Part shown: positions 7,611 to 16,630 of the stretch, in pieces
Numbering within the stretch: position 1 is the stretch's first letter
How the letters are laid out: each line of letters starts with the position of its first letter
NCBI RefSeq assembly: GCF_023715585.1
Contig: NZ_JAMBOK010000005.1
Location: 62,001-126,000, forward strand
Direction of reading: 5' to 3'
Source of the DNA: Sporosarcina luteola
Lineage (GTDB): Bacteria; Bacillota; Bacilli; Bacillales_A; Planococcaceae
DNA length: 64,000 bases
The notes under the pieces: generated by a model
What the model was told of the DNA's origin: nothing
The model's database searches: none
What the model saw: only the letters and a program-made list of their open reading frames with translations
Translations under genes and position numbers: made by a program

Positions 7611-9356
7611 TTACTTAAGTAGGCTCAAGATTTTACGCAATCTTGGATTTCCGCCTGCAACTGGACGCCAGTCATATTGAACAACTCTGCCGCCGTTTGC
7701 TGTAACCGATTTCGTGAAGCTCTTCAATCCAACGTTAACTACGCTAGGTTTTTCATTCAATAGCTTCTCGATTGCTTCTGAAACTGTGAACTCAACAGTC
7801 TTCGTCTCTTTTGCAGGAACAACTTCTTTAGTTCCTTCTTCAACTTGAATGCCAAGCATTGCTAGAGCAGTCAATGTCGCTTGGTTATTGCTGTCGCGGA
7901 TAATAACTCCTGCTTCTGCAAGTTTCGCTTTTTGCTCATCGATGCCTTGTGGGTCTTGATCCGTACCGCAAACTGTAGCAACGAAGTAAACGTTTCTGCC
8001 GTTTGCTTTTGTTTCGTTTTGGATCTTCTCGATGCCTGGAAGCAATGCGCCTGCCATATCGTCATGTGCACCGTAACCAAGAACAACATCAAATAGGATG
8101 ACTGCTGTTGATTCATCTTGTGCAGCTTTTTGGAAGAACTTGATTCTTGTATCCGGATCGATCATTGGGTGCGGTTTTCCTTGTGTGTAAATATCGTCAC
8201 CAAGGTCGATAATTTCGAAACCGTCAGCATTTAGAAGGTAGCCCGCTTGGTCGTGGTCAGTTTCTCCAAGATTCAAGCCTCTGCTGATCAATGTAGCTGC
8301 TTCATATCCAAGCGTACCGCCTGAATAAAGACCTTTAATTGTTTTCTGTTCAGGTTTCAAGTCTACAGCAGGTACTTCGTCTTCAAGGTGATTGTAATTT
8401 GATTTGATTTCGTTGCCTTTTACTAGATCTACAGCAAGTGCAGCTGTCTCTTCAAGTGTGTTTGCATAGTACACATTTCCTTCATGGTTATGCGGTTCTT
8501 CTCCAAGGAAGATTGCAACAACCGGTTTTGAAATGCTGTGTAGCAATTCGACAACTTGGTCACGAACTTCTTTTGCAGGTGGCTTAGAAATAAGTGTGAT
8601 GACTTCTGTTTGATTATGTTGTGCCAATGCTTTCAAGCCGTCCAACATTGTAATTGCACCGATTTTGTCAGAAAGGTCGCGGCCGCCCGTACCGATTGCG
8701 TGGCTTACCCCTGCACCTAGACGGTCAATTTCAGTCGTAACTTCTTGGATACCTGTACCAGAAGCTCCGATTACGCCGATTTTTCCTGTTTTCACTACGT
8801 TTGCGAATGCAAGTGGAACACCGGAAACGATAACTGTACCAGCGTCAGGACCCATTACGAGAAGACCTTTTTCATGCGCCTTTTCTTTGATGCGTCGCTC
8901 ATCTTCAATCGTTACGTTGTCACTGAAAATCATGACGTGCATATCGCGGTCAAGCGCTTTTTCCGCTTCTTCAGCAGCATATTGACCTGGTGTAGAGATA
9001 ATAGCAATATTTGCATCAGGAAGTGCATTTACAGCTTTGTCCCAAGAGTTAACCGTTTCAAAAGCTTCTTTACCAGCGCTGATTGCTTGGTTGCTTAGAT
9101 AGTTATCGATTTCCTCGAGTACTTCTTCAATTTTCTCTTCCTGTTCCGTGTCTACAACGATACACATGTCATTTGAAGCGGCACTATCTAGTTCTTCAGT
9201 GTAAAGATCCGCAGCTTTGAGGATATCCTTGTTAGCAGGTGTTCCCATCATAATTTGAACCTTAGTAATGCCTTCCATTGTTGAAATTTTATTCGTGAGA
9301 AGCATTAGGTTAACTGAATCCTGATATGAATTCTGTTTGACAATCGTATAAAGCAT
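7611..9356 (-). CDS. allF: Oxamic transcarbamylase subunit FdrA/AllF
   Basis: This 581-residue protein has the FdrA opening (QDSVNLMLLTNKI followed by VQIMMGTPANK) and two succinyl-CoA-synthetase-alpha-like modules. The first carries the nucleotide-binding loop IGASGTGIQEV near residue 200, and the second contains GYGAHDDMAGALLPG and TVCGTDQDPQ. In E. coli it is one of three subunits of oxamic transcarbamylase. I chose the ATG at 9356 (AGAGGTG nine bases upstream), not the GTG four codons earlier, because it matches the usual FdrA N-terminus. It sits directly before allG. Confidence 0.88.
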   Translation of the reverse strand: MLYTIVKQNSYQDSVNLMLLTNKISTMEGITKVQIMMGTPANKDILKAADLYTEELDSAASNDMCIVVDTEQEEKIEEVLEEIDNYLSNQAISAGKEAFETVNSWDKAVNALPDANIAIISTPGQYAAEEAEKALDRDMHVMIFSDNVTIEDERRIKEKAHEKGLLVMGPDAGTVIVSGVPLAFANVVKTGKIGVIGASGTGIQEVTTEIDRLGAGVSHAIGTGGRDLSDKIGAITMLDGLKALAQHNQTEVITLISKPPAKEVRDQVVELLHSISKPVVAIFLGEEPHNHEGNVYYANTLEETAALAVDLVKGNEIKSNYNHLEDEVPAVDLKPEQKTIKGLYSGGTLGYEAATLISRGLNLGETDHDQAGYLLNADGFEIIDLGDDIYTQGKPHPMIDPDTRIKFFQKAAQDESTAVILFDVVLGYGAHDDMAGALLPGIEKIQNETKANGRNVYFVATVCGTDQDPQGIDEQKAKLAEAGVIIRDSNNQATLTALAMLGIQVEEGTKEVVPAKETKTVEFTVSEAIEKLLNEKPSVVNVGLKSFTKSVTANGGRVVQYDWRPVAGGNPRLRKILSLLK

Positions 9357-9407
9357 GTTTTCACGCACCTCTTAAATTATTTTTTTGTAAAATCCGCACA
9401 GAAAAGT

Positions 9408-9432
9408 GGGTGGCCACTCAAGATGACCACCC
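9408..9432 (-). terminator. Hairpin between allD copy 1 and fdrA
   Basis: GGGTGG and CCACCC close an imperfect stem followed by ACTTTTC on the minus strand and preceded by A5. It lies between allD copy 1 and fdrA, so it may attenuate transcription of the transcarbamylase genes and not end the operon. Confidence 0.55.
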
Positions 9433-9448
9433 TTTTTATCAAAAAGTC

Positions 9449-10498
9449 TTACTTAGCAAAAGGGCTTTTATTATCAAACGCATTGTTATGAATTACATCT
9501 GATACTAAATATTCGTATATGTGATCTACAATTTCAATACCGTTTTCCTCATACTGCTTCTCCCTTTCGGCACTTCTTTGTCCAGGGTAGGAAACATGAT
9601 CGAAACCAGGAGCCGGCTTGATGTTATTGAGATCTTGCATCGTTGTCGCAATGCTTTCTTGGAATGAGCCTAATCCTGTAAAGAATTCCGGATTGATGAC
9701 AATGTGGAGCTGTCCAAGATTTCGATATTCGGTGAGATCATGGTACATGGAGGACACTTTGTTTCCAAAAGGAAGTCCAAGCAGGATCCCGGATAAGACG
9801 TCCACCATCATCATGAGTCCGTATCCTTTTGGTCCAGCTATCGGTACCAATGCATTCACTTTAAATGGATCAGTAGTCGGGTGACCTTCACTGTCAACTG
9901 CCCATGTATCAGGAATGGATTCGTTTTTTGAACGTGCATGGAGAATTTTCCCCCAAGCTTGAACGGTTGTTGCCATATCAAATGTAATATTCTTACCGTC
10001 TTTGCCTGGTGCCGCAAATGCGATCGGATTTGTTCCGTAATAAGGCTCTGCTCCGCCAAAAGGAACGACCATCGGATCGGATTGACAAACTGAAATGCCG
10101 ATCAAATTCTCATTTGCTGCTTGTTGAACAAAGTAGGAGAGTGCGCCGCTGTGACCGATTCTTCTCACGCCGACAACAGCAACTCCGTTTTCTTTGGCCA
10201 TTTGAATTGCTTCGTCCATCGCCAATTTCGCAGCAACATGCCCTACACCGTTATCACCATCAAAAATGGCAGTAACAGGACCTGTCTTTTCAAACTTGAA
10301 TTCAGGATTGGCATTCAGTCCGCCTTTAGCAATTCGCTCTGCGTAATACTCGACACGCATTGCCCCGTGAGAATGGACTCCCCTGGCATCTGCGTGAACG
10401 AGCACGTCGGCAACTCCGCGCGCATGATCCTCAGTCAATCCCGCTTTATGCAGCTTTGTTGTAATCAACTCGTTCAACTGCTCACTACTTACTCTCAT
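9449..10498 (-). CDS. allD: Ureidoglycolate dehydrogenase, copy 1
   Basis: This 349-residue protein belongs to the LdhA_2/malate-lactate dehydrogenase (LdhMDH) family, which oxidises (S)-ureidoglycolate to oxalurate with NAD(P)+. Typical segments are DARGVHSHGAMRVEYYAERI, the VRRIGHSG catalytic-His region and GGAEPYYGTNPIAFAAPG. The ATG at 10498 is preferred over a GTG three codons upstream because AGGGGTG is 6 nt away and the N-terminus then matches the neighbouring paralogue exactly in length. It lies 54 bp downstream of copy 2. Long identical stretches show a tandem duplication. Confidence 0.88.
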   Translation of the reverse strand: MRVSSEQLNELITTKLHKAGLTEDHARGVADVLVHADARGVHSHGAMRVEYYAERIAKGGLNANPEFKFEKTGPVTAIFDGDNGVGHVAAKLAMDEAIQMAKENGVAVVGVRRIGHSGALSYFVQQAANENLIGISVCQSDPMVVPFGGAEPYYGTNPIAFAAPGKDGKNITFDMATTVQAWGKILHARSKNESIPDTWAVDSEGHPTTDPFKVNALVPIAGPKGYGLMMMVDVLSGILLGLPFGNKVSSMYHDLTEYRNLGQLHIVINPEFFTGLGSFQESIATTMQDLNNIKPAPGFDHVSYPGQRSAEREKQYEENGIEIVDHIYEYLVSDVIHNNAFDNKSPFAK

Positions 10499-10552
10499 TC
10501 CGCTCACCCCTATTAAGTTTTACACTGATGCTCTCTATTTAAAGAATGGATA

Positions 10553-11602
10553 TCATTCAGCGAATGGGTTCTTATGGTCATATTGGTTATTATGGATGAC
10601 ATCGGATTTTAGATACTCATAAATATCATCTACAATCTCGATTCCATTTTCCTTATAATCCTCAATGACTACATCATTGTTTTGACCCGGGTAAAGGACT
10701 TTTGAAAAGCCTGGTGCCGGTTTGATTCCATTCAGGTCGTCCATCGTTTGTTTAATGTCATCTTTGAAAGATGTCAAACCTGTAAAGAATGCTGGATTGA
10801 TGACAATATGAAGTTGTCCAAGCTTGCGGTATTCCGCCAAATCTTCGTACATTGACGAAACTTTATTGCCGAATGGAAGTCCGAGAAGGATGCCCGATAG
10901 AACATCCACCATCATTGCAAGGCCATACCCTTTAGGGCCCGAAATCGGCAATAAAGCATTGACGTTCATCGGATCCGTAGTCGGCTCCCCATTGCTGTCA
11001 ACCGCCCACGTATCCGGGATTGATTCGTTCTTGGAACGTGCATGGAGAATTTTTCCCCACGCTTGGACAGTCGTTGCCATGTCCAATGTAATCATCTTTC
11101 CGTTGCTGCTTGGCGCAGCGAATGCAATCGGATTTGTACCGTAATAAGGCTCGGCACCTCCGAATGGAACTACCATCGGATCTGATTGACAAACGGAGAA
11201 GCCGATCAGGTCAGCATCAGCTGCTTGGTTTGTGAAGTAGGAGATTGCTCCGCTATGAGAGATATCTCTAACGCCAATGATGGCAACTCCACTTTCCTTC
11301 GCCATTTTGATTGCTTCATCCATAGCCAATTTCGCTGCTGTATGGCCATTTCCGCCGTCGCCGTGGAATATACCTGTTGCCGGGCCAGTTTTTTCAAATC
11401 TAAAGTCCGGGTTTGTGTTCATTCCACCTTTGGCGATTCGTTCAGCATAATATTCCACGCGCATTGCGCCATGGGAGTGAATGCCTCTCTCGTCGGCAAA
11501 CGTTAACACGTCTGCCGCGACATCAGCATGTTCTTCATTTAGGCCAGCCTTTTCAAGCTTTGTTTTAATTAGACCTTTTAAGTCGTCTCTGCTTACTCTC
11601 AT
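10553..11602 (-). CDS. allD: Ureidoglycolate dehydrogenase, copy 2
   Basis: This 349-residue paralogue of the downstream gene has the same LdhMDH fold and the conserved ERGIHSHGAMRVEYYAERI and GGAEPYYGTNPIAFAAP blocks. The two copies share a perfect ILHARSKNESIPDTWAVDS block and differ mainly near the N-terminus and in the last 60 residues. AGAGGTG lies 6 nt before the start. It follows allE by 24 bp and so is in the same transcription unit. Whether the two copies differ in substrate (for example another 2-hydroxy acid) or cofactor cannot be told from sequence alone. Confidence 0.88.
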   Translation of the reverse strand: MRVSRDDLKGLIKTKLEKAGLNEEHADVAADVLTFADERGIHSHGAMRVEYYAERIAKGGMNTNPDFRFEKTGPATGIFHGDGGNGHTAAKLAMDEAIKMAKESGVAIIGVRDISHSGAISYFTNQAADADLIGFSVCQSDPMVVPFGGAEPYYGTNPIAFAAPSSNGKMITLDMATTVQAWGKILHARSKNESIPDTWAVDSNGEPTTDPMNVNALLPISGPKGYGLAMMVDVLSGILLGLPFGNKVSSMYEDLAEYRKLGQLHIVINPAFFTGLTSFKDDIKQTMDDLNGIKPAPGFSKVLYPGQNNDVVIEDYKENGIEIVDDIYEYLKSDVIHNNQYDHKNPFAE

Positions 11603-11626
11603 CTTGACACCTCTTTACTGGGGCTA

Positions 11627-12394
11627 TTATAGTGATGCATCCCGATTACAATCTTTGGAATAAACATACGTCAAAGGCTCTCTGCCAACCGCATAAGCTG
11701 CTTGGTGGACATATGGCGCCATGAAGATGTAATCGCCTTTTTTAACTGGAATCCATTCATTATCCAAGTTGTACATACCTTCACCTGATAGCAGGTACGC
11801 GCCGTGACCTTGATAATGTGTTTCTACGAATGGATGGCTTGCTGCTGGATCGAATGAAAGAATGTGGAAGTTCATATCGAATTCAAGATCCAACGGTAAT
11901 AGATCTTTCAGGTGAACGTTATGCATATCGTCATAGTCCATGTACTCGATGTCATTTGCATGGCCGGAAACTACCCATGGCTTGCGTCCGTCTTTCAATG
12001 GAATATGCTTTTGCTTGTAAAGGAATAAGCGGGAATCGCCTGACTCCATATTTTCCAAATACATTTTCACGCCTGGAGGGCAATATAGGTAGCCGCTCTC
12101 TTCAAGAATGAACTCTTGATCGTCAGCTTTCGCTTTCACTTTTCCGCTAATTACATAAACAAAGCACTGTACGTCTTCTTCACCGCAGAAACCTTCGCTG
12201 TTCTTGCCGCCTTCATGCATTGTAACCATGTAGTCGACAAAGCCTGCGCCTAGTTTCGGTGAAGCTAAAATGGAGATTCTGCAATTTTCAAATCCAGGGA
12301 TGACGTTGTTCACTAATCCTTCTGGAGCAATTAGTGCATATTGTCCTGGTTTAATAATTGACCTGCTTGAAAGTATATCTTTTGGATAACCCAT
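11627..12394 (-). CDS. allE: (S)-ureidoglycine aminohydrolase
   Basis: This 255-residue bicupin releases ammonia from (S)-ureidoglycine to give (S)-ureidoglycolate. The N-terminal cupin contains the VDYMVTMHEGGK region and the C-terminal cupin contains the metal-site strand FVETHYQGHGAYLLSGEG, with E, H and Q ligands typical of AllE. Length is close to the E. coli enzyme. GAGGAG lies about 9 nt before the ATG. Its position between allC and allD is the pathway order. Confidence 0.92.
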   Translation of the reverse strand: MGYPKDILSSRSIIKPGQYALIAPEGLVNNVIPGFENCRISILASPKLGAGFVDYMVTMHEGGKNSEGFCGEEDVQCFVYVISGKVKAKADDQEFILEESGYLYCPPGVKMYLENMESGDSRLFLYKQKHIPLKDGRKPWVVSGHANDIEYMDYDDMHNVHLKDLLPLDLEFDMNFHILSFDPAASHPFVETHYQGHGAYLLSGEGMYNLDNEWIPVKKGDYIFMAPYVHQAAYAVGREPLTYVYSKDCNRDASL

Positions 12395-12450
12395 CTTTAC
12401 ATTCTCCTCTGTTTTTTATATTTCCGGGCGTACACCCATTTGAGAAAAAT

Positions 12451-13698
12451 TTACTCTTTATAGCCCAACTCATAAAGTGCACCAATCAGTGCTTTAACGC
12501 CTTCTGCCAAATCTGCGGGCTCGGTAAATTCAGCTGGATTGTGGCTGATTCCTTTCAGACTCGGAACGAACAGCATAGCTGTCGGCACGATAGGAGCAAA
12601 GATTTGGGAATCATGACCCGCTCCACTATGCATCACTTTATAATTGAGGCCGTTTTCTTTACATTGTTTTTCAATGAGCTCAACAACTCTTTGATCCATT
12701 GGAACCGGATCTTCATCCATCCATAGATCAATGTTCATTTCAACTCCATGCTCATTGGAGATTTCCTGCATTCTGGCCGTCATTTGTTCAGTAAATGAAA
12801 CGATCGCTTCTTTTGCAGTATGTCGTACATCGATCGTGAAAATCGCTTTTCCCGGAACGACGTTTACGATGTTCGGGTACGCTTCAATCTTTCCGACAGT
12901 CGTCACTAGCGGATCCCCGATTTTTCTAGCCATTGAAATAATTTCATGGATCATATGGCTGGCCGCAAACATGGCATCTTTCCGATACCCCATCGGCGTC
13001 GTTCCCGCATGATTAGCTTCACCTGTAATCTCAACCGTATACCGTCTTTGTCCAACAATGTTATTCACTACACCAATTGCCGTTTTCTCGGTTTCCAAAA
13101 CACTGCCTTGTTCTACGTGAACTTCGACGAATGCCGTCAAATCCTTGCGTGGACCATTCGACTCTTCCTTAAAACGGAAGCCTGCATTTTTCATTGCGTC
13201 AACAAACGGGACACCATCGAAGTCTTTAATTGTTTCCACTTCTGCTTGTTTGGCTAAGCCGACGATGTTTTTGGATCCCCAGAATGAATATGGGAAACGG
13301 CTGCCTTCCTCTTCTGCCATTGAAACGACTTCAATGTTTCTGACTGGTTGACCGAAATGCTTCTTCAAATACTTCAACGCAATGATGCCGGCGACGATGC
13401 CGTAAGCTCCGTCATAGCGTCCGCCGTTTGTTACAGTATCCACATGGGAGCCTGTCAACACAGTTTCGTTTGCGTTCTTCCCTTTTAGAGTACCGTACAG
13501 ATTTCCAACTTCATCAAAACGAGCTTCAAGTCCTTCGTTTTCCATCCAGTCTTTCAAAGCGTGTTGACCTTCAACCCACTCTTTTGTATAGAGTAAACGA
13601 GAAACACCGCCTTCAGGATCTTTGCCGAAGTCACCGAGCCAATCAAGTCTGCCGGCAGTCTCTTCCGCTAAATCAAGCGTTTGTATAATTTCTTTCAT
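12451..13698 (-). CDS. allC: Allantoate amidohydrolase
   Basis: This 415-residue enzyme is of the M20 hydantoinase/carbamoylase group. It cleaves allantoate to (S)-ureidoglycine, CO2 and ammonia. Metal-binding signatures are GSHVDTV, the RYDGAYGI aspartate, EEEGSRF, AFVEVHVEQG and, near the C-terminus, SHNPAEF. The ATG at 13698 has AGGTG 6 nt upstream; a GTG start three codons earlier is possible. It appears to be the first gene of the allC-allE-allD-allD-fdrA-allG-allK unit. The 240-bp upstream gap holds its promoter, where I see no clean sigma-A hexamer pair, as expected for an activated promoter. Confidence 0.9.
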   Translation of the reverse strand: MKEIIQTLDLAEETAGRLDWLGDFGKDPEGGVSRLLYTKEWVEGQHALKDWMENEGLEARFDEVGNLYGTLKGKNANETVLTGSHVDTVTNGGRYDGAYGIVAGIIALKYLKKHFGQPVRNIEVVSMAEEEGSRFPYSFWGSKNIVGLAKQAEVETIKDFDGVPFVDAMKNAGFRFKEESNGPRKDLTAFVEVHVEQGSVLETEKTAIGVVNNIVGQRRYTVEITGEANHAGTTPMGYRKDAMFAASHMIHEIISMARKIGDPLVTTVGKIEAYPNIVNVVPGKAIFTIDVRHTAKEAIVSFTEQMTARMQEISNEHGVEMNIDLWMDEDPVPMDQRVVELIEKQCKENGLNYKVMHSGAGHDSQIFAPIVPTAMLFVPSLKGISHNPAEFTEPADLAEGVKALIGALYELGYKE

Positions 13699-13916
13699 AT
13701 CGTTCACCTATTTCACCACCCTTTTCCGCGTTATGTATGCTTATAATTAGTGTAGAACGCAATTATTGTTTGTAGTTCATACGGATAGTATGCAATGAAT
13801 CGTCTTTCATGTTTTAGCTCCATTTCTAATTGTAAGCGTTCTAATCTAAATAGTCTTTAGCGTAATTAGATAAAGATTTAACTTTTGTTTGTCTAGTATG
13901 GATAAGAAACAAAAAA

Positions 13917-13943
13917 AAGAGGCAGCATGTATAGCTGCCTCTT
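13917..13943 (-). terminator. Terminator of PucR-family regulator 1
   Basis: GAGGCAGC pairs with GCTGCCTC around a 7-nt loop, followed on the minus strand by eight T. It lies immediately after the regulator stop codon at 13947. Confidence 0.85.
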
Positions 13944-13946
13944 TAC

Positions 13947-15602
13947 CTATTCTTCATTTTCACGCTGAAGTAGTTCATAAATTTTTAGTCCAACCCGTAC
14001 AGACAGCATCTCTTCAGAGTCTTCAAAATCCATTCCCGTTATCTCCTTAACCCTCTCCAAGCGATAAACGACGGTCTTATAATGGACAAAGAGGAGTTTA
14101 GCGGTTTGAGCTGCGTTTTGATTGCACTCTAAAAATGTCTGCAATGTTTTCAGTAAATCGGATTGATTCGCCTGTTGGTAATCAAGCAGCTCCTTAAGGG
14201 ATTTCGGTATGAACTGCATGAGAGCGGATGAGTCCTTGACATAACGCAGCAGCCGGAAGATCCCAAGTTCCGAGAAAGCTGTAATCGATGCCAAACCGTT
14301 TAATGTTTCCCCTAAATCCAGTGCATCATGCGCTTCCCGATAACTTTGCGGAATTTCGGAAATATCTCCTACCGCACTTCCTATTCCCACTTGGACATCT
14401 ATGTCTTTAGCTTGCTTTTGAATGACCGCTTGAATCGTCCGTGCTGTATTCTTTATGTCATTCATCCATGCAGTATCATTTTTGCTCTCCTTCTCAACTT
14501 TCCAAAGAACAATGAAGAGATTGCTTTTATTTGAAATGATGCCGTTCGGCAAATAGTGATGAATCGCTTCATTCACAAGGAAATGCGCACGGTCAGCGAG
14601 ATCGCCTTTTTGCTTTAAAGCGCCCTCCGCCTGGCGGTTCAGTTTAAATAGCACCGCAGCAAATGCACCAGTGAAGTCCCAACCGATGACGTTCGCTTTT
14701 TCATATACAGCTTGAATCGATTGGATTTTCCCGCTGATCAATTCCTCAATGAGATCGTTTTTATACTTCTTCTCCACTTCTGCGACGGCAAATTGCTTCA
14801 CTAATTCCAAGGATAAGGAAGTCGCTGCGTTTTCGACGGCGATCAAATCCAATTCACCAAGTGATTTGTTTATTTCGCCGATCAATAAATACATTTTGTT
14901 ATGGTTCAGCGCTTCTATCGGAACGACAATTTGATGCCCTTTCACATTATCCAGTTCAGGGTATTTTACAATTTGGCGATAGTGAGGAAATTTAATGCCT
15001 GAAGTCTGTTCGTAGAAATGCACTTTCTCTACCATCTCAAATTGTTCAAGTTCAGGGTACGTCGATACGATACAACTGAAATTCCTATCAAAAAGTGCAA
15101 CTGGATTTCCAATTAACTTTTCAAGTGTATAAATGATTTTCTCAAGGCCTTTATCAGCGAGAGATAAAGCTGTAAATCGATCATGGATCTCCTTAAAGTA
15201 TCGCAGTTTCGTGACCTGCTTATTGAAAAGCTCCCCCATGATCGGATACATGACATCGACAAAGGGAACTTCTTGCGGCAGCTGTATGATCGGCATTCTG
15301 TTTTTTTCGCCGGCTTCGAGCAATTGATCGGAAATATCTTCAGTATGCTTCTTAATGACAAGAGCACTCACGTTCTTATCAGCTAATTTGGCAATAAAAT
15401 CCTTTTGTTCTTGCACATTGAAATCCCGAATCGAATAAAGGCTTGTTAAAATCACTTCGCCGCCTTTAATCCAATTCGCGATATCCGGTCCTTCCATGAT
15501 CGTTACGCCTTCAATCACGTTTTGAACATACGTACGTCCGCTTAAAATTTCAGCATCCTTCATCGGCCCGATCGCCAATAAATCCTTTACTCTAAACTCC
15601 AT
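13947..15602 (-). CDS. PucR-family transcriptional regulator 1
   Basis: This 551-residue protein has the PucR architecture: an N-terminal purine-catabolism PucR domain of about 120 residues (FRVKDLLAIGPMKDAEILSG...), a central GGDEF-like region, and a C-terminal HTH_30 domain reading NQNAAQTAKLLFVHYKTVVYR-like near residues 500-530. PucR of B. subtilis controls purine and allantoin genes, and this copy sits just upstream of allC on the same strand, separated by its own terminator. The ATG at 15602 is 6 nt from AAAGGGGTG; a GTG at 15611 is less likely. Effector unknown. Confidence 0.85.
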   Translation of the reverse strand: MEFRVKDLLAIGPMKDAEILSGRTYVQNVIEGVTIMEGPDIANWIKGGEVILTSLYSIRDFNVQEQKDFIAKLADKNVSALVIKKHTEDISDQLLEAGEKNRMPIIQLPQEVPFVDVMYPIMGELFNKQVTKLRYFKEIHDRFTALSLADKGLEKIIYTLEKLIGNPVALFDRNFSCIVSTYPELEQFEMVEKVHFYEQTSGIKFPHYRQIVKYPELDNVKGHQIVVPIEALNHNKMYLLIGEINKSLGELDLIAVENAATSLSLELVKQFAVAEVEKKYKNDLIEELISGKIQSIQAVYEKANVIGWDFTGAFAAVLFKLNRQAEGALKQKGDLADRAHFLVNEAIHHYLPNGIISNKSNLFIVLWKVEKESKNDTAWMNDIKNTARTIQAVIQKQAKDIDVQVGIGSAVGDISEIPQSYREAHDALDLGETLNGLASITAFSELGIFRLLRYVKDSSALMQFIPKSLKELLDYQQANQSDLLKTLQTFLECNQNAAQTAKLLFVHYKTVVYRLERVKEITGMDFEDSEEMLSVRVGLKIYELLQRENEE

Positions 15603-15710
15603 TTGCCGCACCCCTTTCCATGTATCCTAATGTCCTTATCTCGAAATATCATTCTTCTTATTATACAATACTAACGAAAGCTTATCTAACGAAGGAGTGA
15701 GCGTGACATC

Positions 15711-16583
15711 ATGTCAAAAACAACGATCATTTATAAACAGAAGGATAACTTCGAGTTGAAAGCGGACTTTTATCCGGCTGAAGAATCATCCCGCCCAGTG
15801 ATTGTCTACATACACGGCGGCGGACTTCTATGGGGGTCCCGTGAAGATATGAAGAAAGAACAGATTGAGTTTTATCGACAAGCTGGGTTCAACATCTTCT
15901 CAATCGACTATCGGTTGGCGCCAGAGTCAAAGCTTCCCGAGATTCAAGATGATATCATAGATGCCCTCGACTGGATCGAACATGAAGGGATCAAGGAATT
16001 CGACTATGATCCGAGCAATATTGCGGTCATCGGAAGTTCAGCGGGCGGATATCTCGCACTTCTAACGGGTACGTTCCGGAACAAGCCGAAAGCCATCGTT
16101 TCTTTCTATGGGTATGGCGATATTACCGGTGATTGGGCGGTGAAACCGAGCCCCCACTATTCAGCGATGACAACTGTGCCTAGGGAACTGGCCAAAATGC
16201 TCGTGTCGGATGAAATCATTTCGGTCGGTCCGATTGAAAAGCGGTACGCCATCTATATGCATGCGAGGCAGCATGGCGTTTGGATTGAAGAATTAAGCGG
16301 ACTAATCCCTGTCTTGGCAAAAGACGAGCTTTCCAAGTACTGTCCACTATTCAATATCCATCCGCACTACCCGCCTACCCTGCTCCTCCACGGAACGAAA
16401 GACGAGGATGTCCCCTATGAGCAATCCGTCCTGATGGCTGAAGGTTTGCAAAAAAACGGCGTTGACCATAAACTGATCACCATTCCTGATGGCAAGCATC
16501 AATTTGACGAAGACTGGCAAAGTCCGATTGTACAAAATGCATTTGAAGAAGTGATCACTTTCTTACGCAATAAACTGAAGTAA
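15711..16583 (+). CDS. Alpha/beta hydrolase (HGGG type)
   Basis: This 290-residue serine hydrolase has the oxyanion-hole motif YIHGGGLLWGS near residue 37 and nucleophile elbow GSSAGGY near residue 106. The acid and base follow as DEDVPYEQ and GKHQFDEDW near the C-terminus. It is of the hormone-sensitive-lipase-like/alpha-beta hydrolase_3 type. It is divergent from regulator 1 and convergent with the NCS2 permease, and the only plus-strand metabolic gene in the island. No known allantoin-pathway step needs such an enzyme, so its substrate is open. AAGGAG lies about 13 nt before the ATG. Confidence 0.75.
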   Translation: MSKTTIIYKQKDNFELKADFYPAEESSRPVIVYIHGGGLLWGSREDMKKEQIEFYRQAGFNIFSIDYRLAPESKLPEIQDDIIDALDWIEHEGIKEFDYDPSNIAVIGSSAGGYLALLTGTFRNKPKAIVSFYGYGDITGDWAVKPSPHYSAMTTVPRELAKMLVSDEIISVGPIEKRYAIYMHARQHGVWIEELSGLIPVLAKDELSKYCPLFNIHPHYPPTLLLHGTKDEDVPYEQSVLMAEGLQKNGVDHKLITIPDGKHQFDEDWQSPIVQNAFEEVITFLRNKLK

Positions 16584-16586
16584 GCC

Positions 16587-16619
16587 AAAAGGGCCGAGAG
16601 TATACTCTCGCGCCCTTTT
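16587..16619. terminator. Bidirectional terminator
   Basis: AAAAGGGC pairs with GCCCTTTT, with an inner CGAGAG/CTCTCG stem and T runs on both strands. It lies between the convergent hydrolase and NCS2 permease genes and can serve both. Confidence 0.85.
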
Positions 16620-16630
16620 CTAATTCATCG

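Noticed and set aside
13708..13946. A B. subtilis-type PucR box before allC.
   Set aside because: No good match to the WWWCNTTGGTTAA consensus as I recall it was found in the upstream gap.
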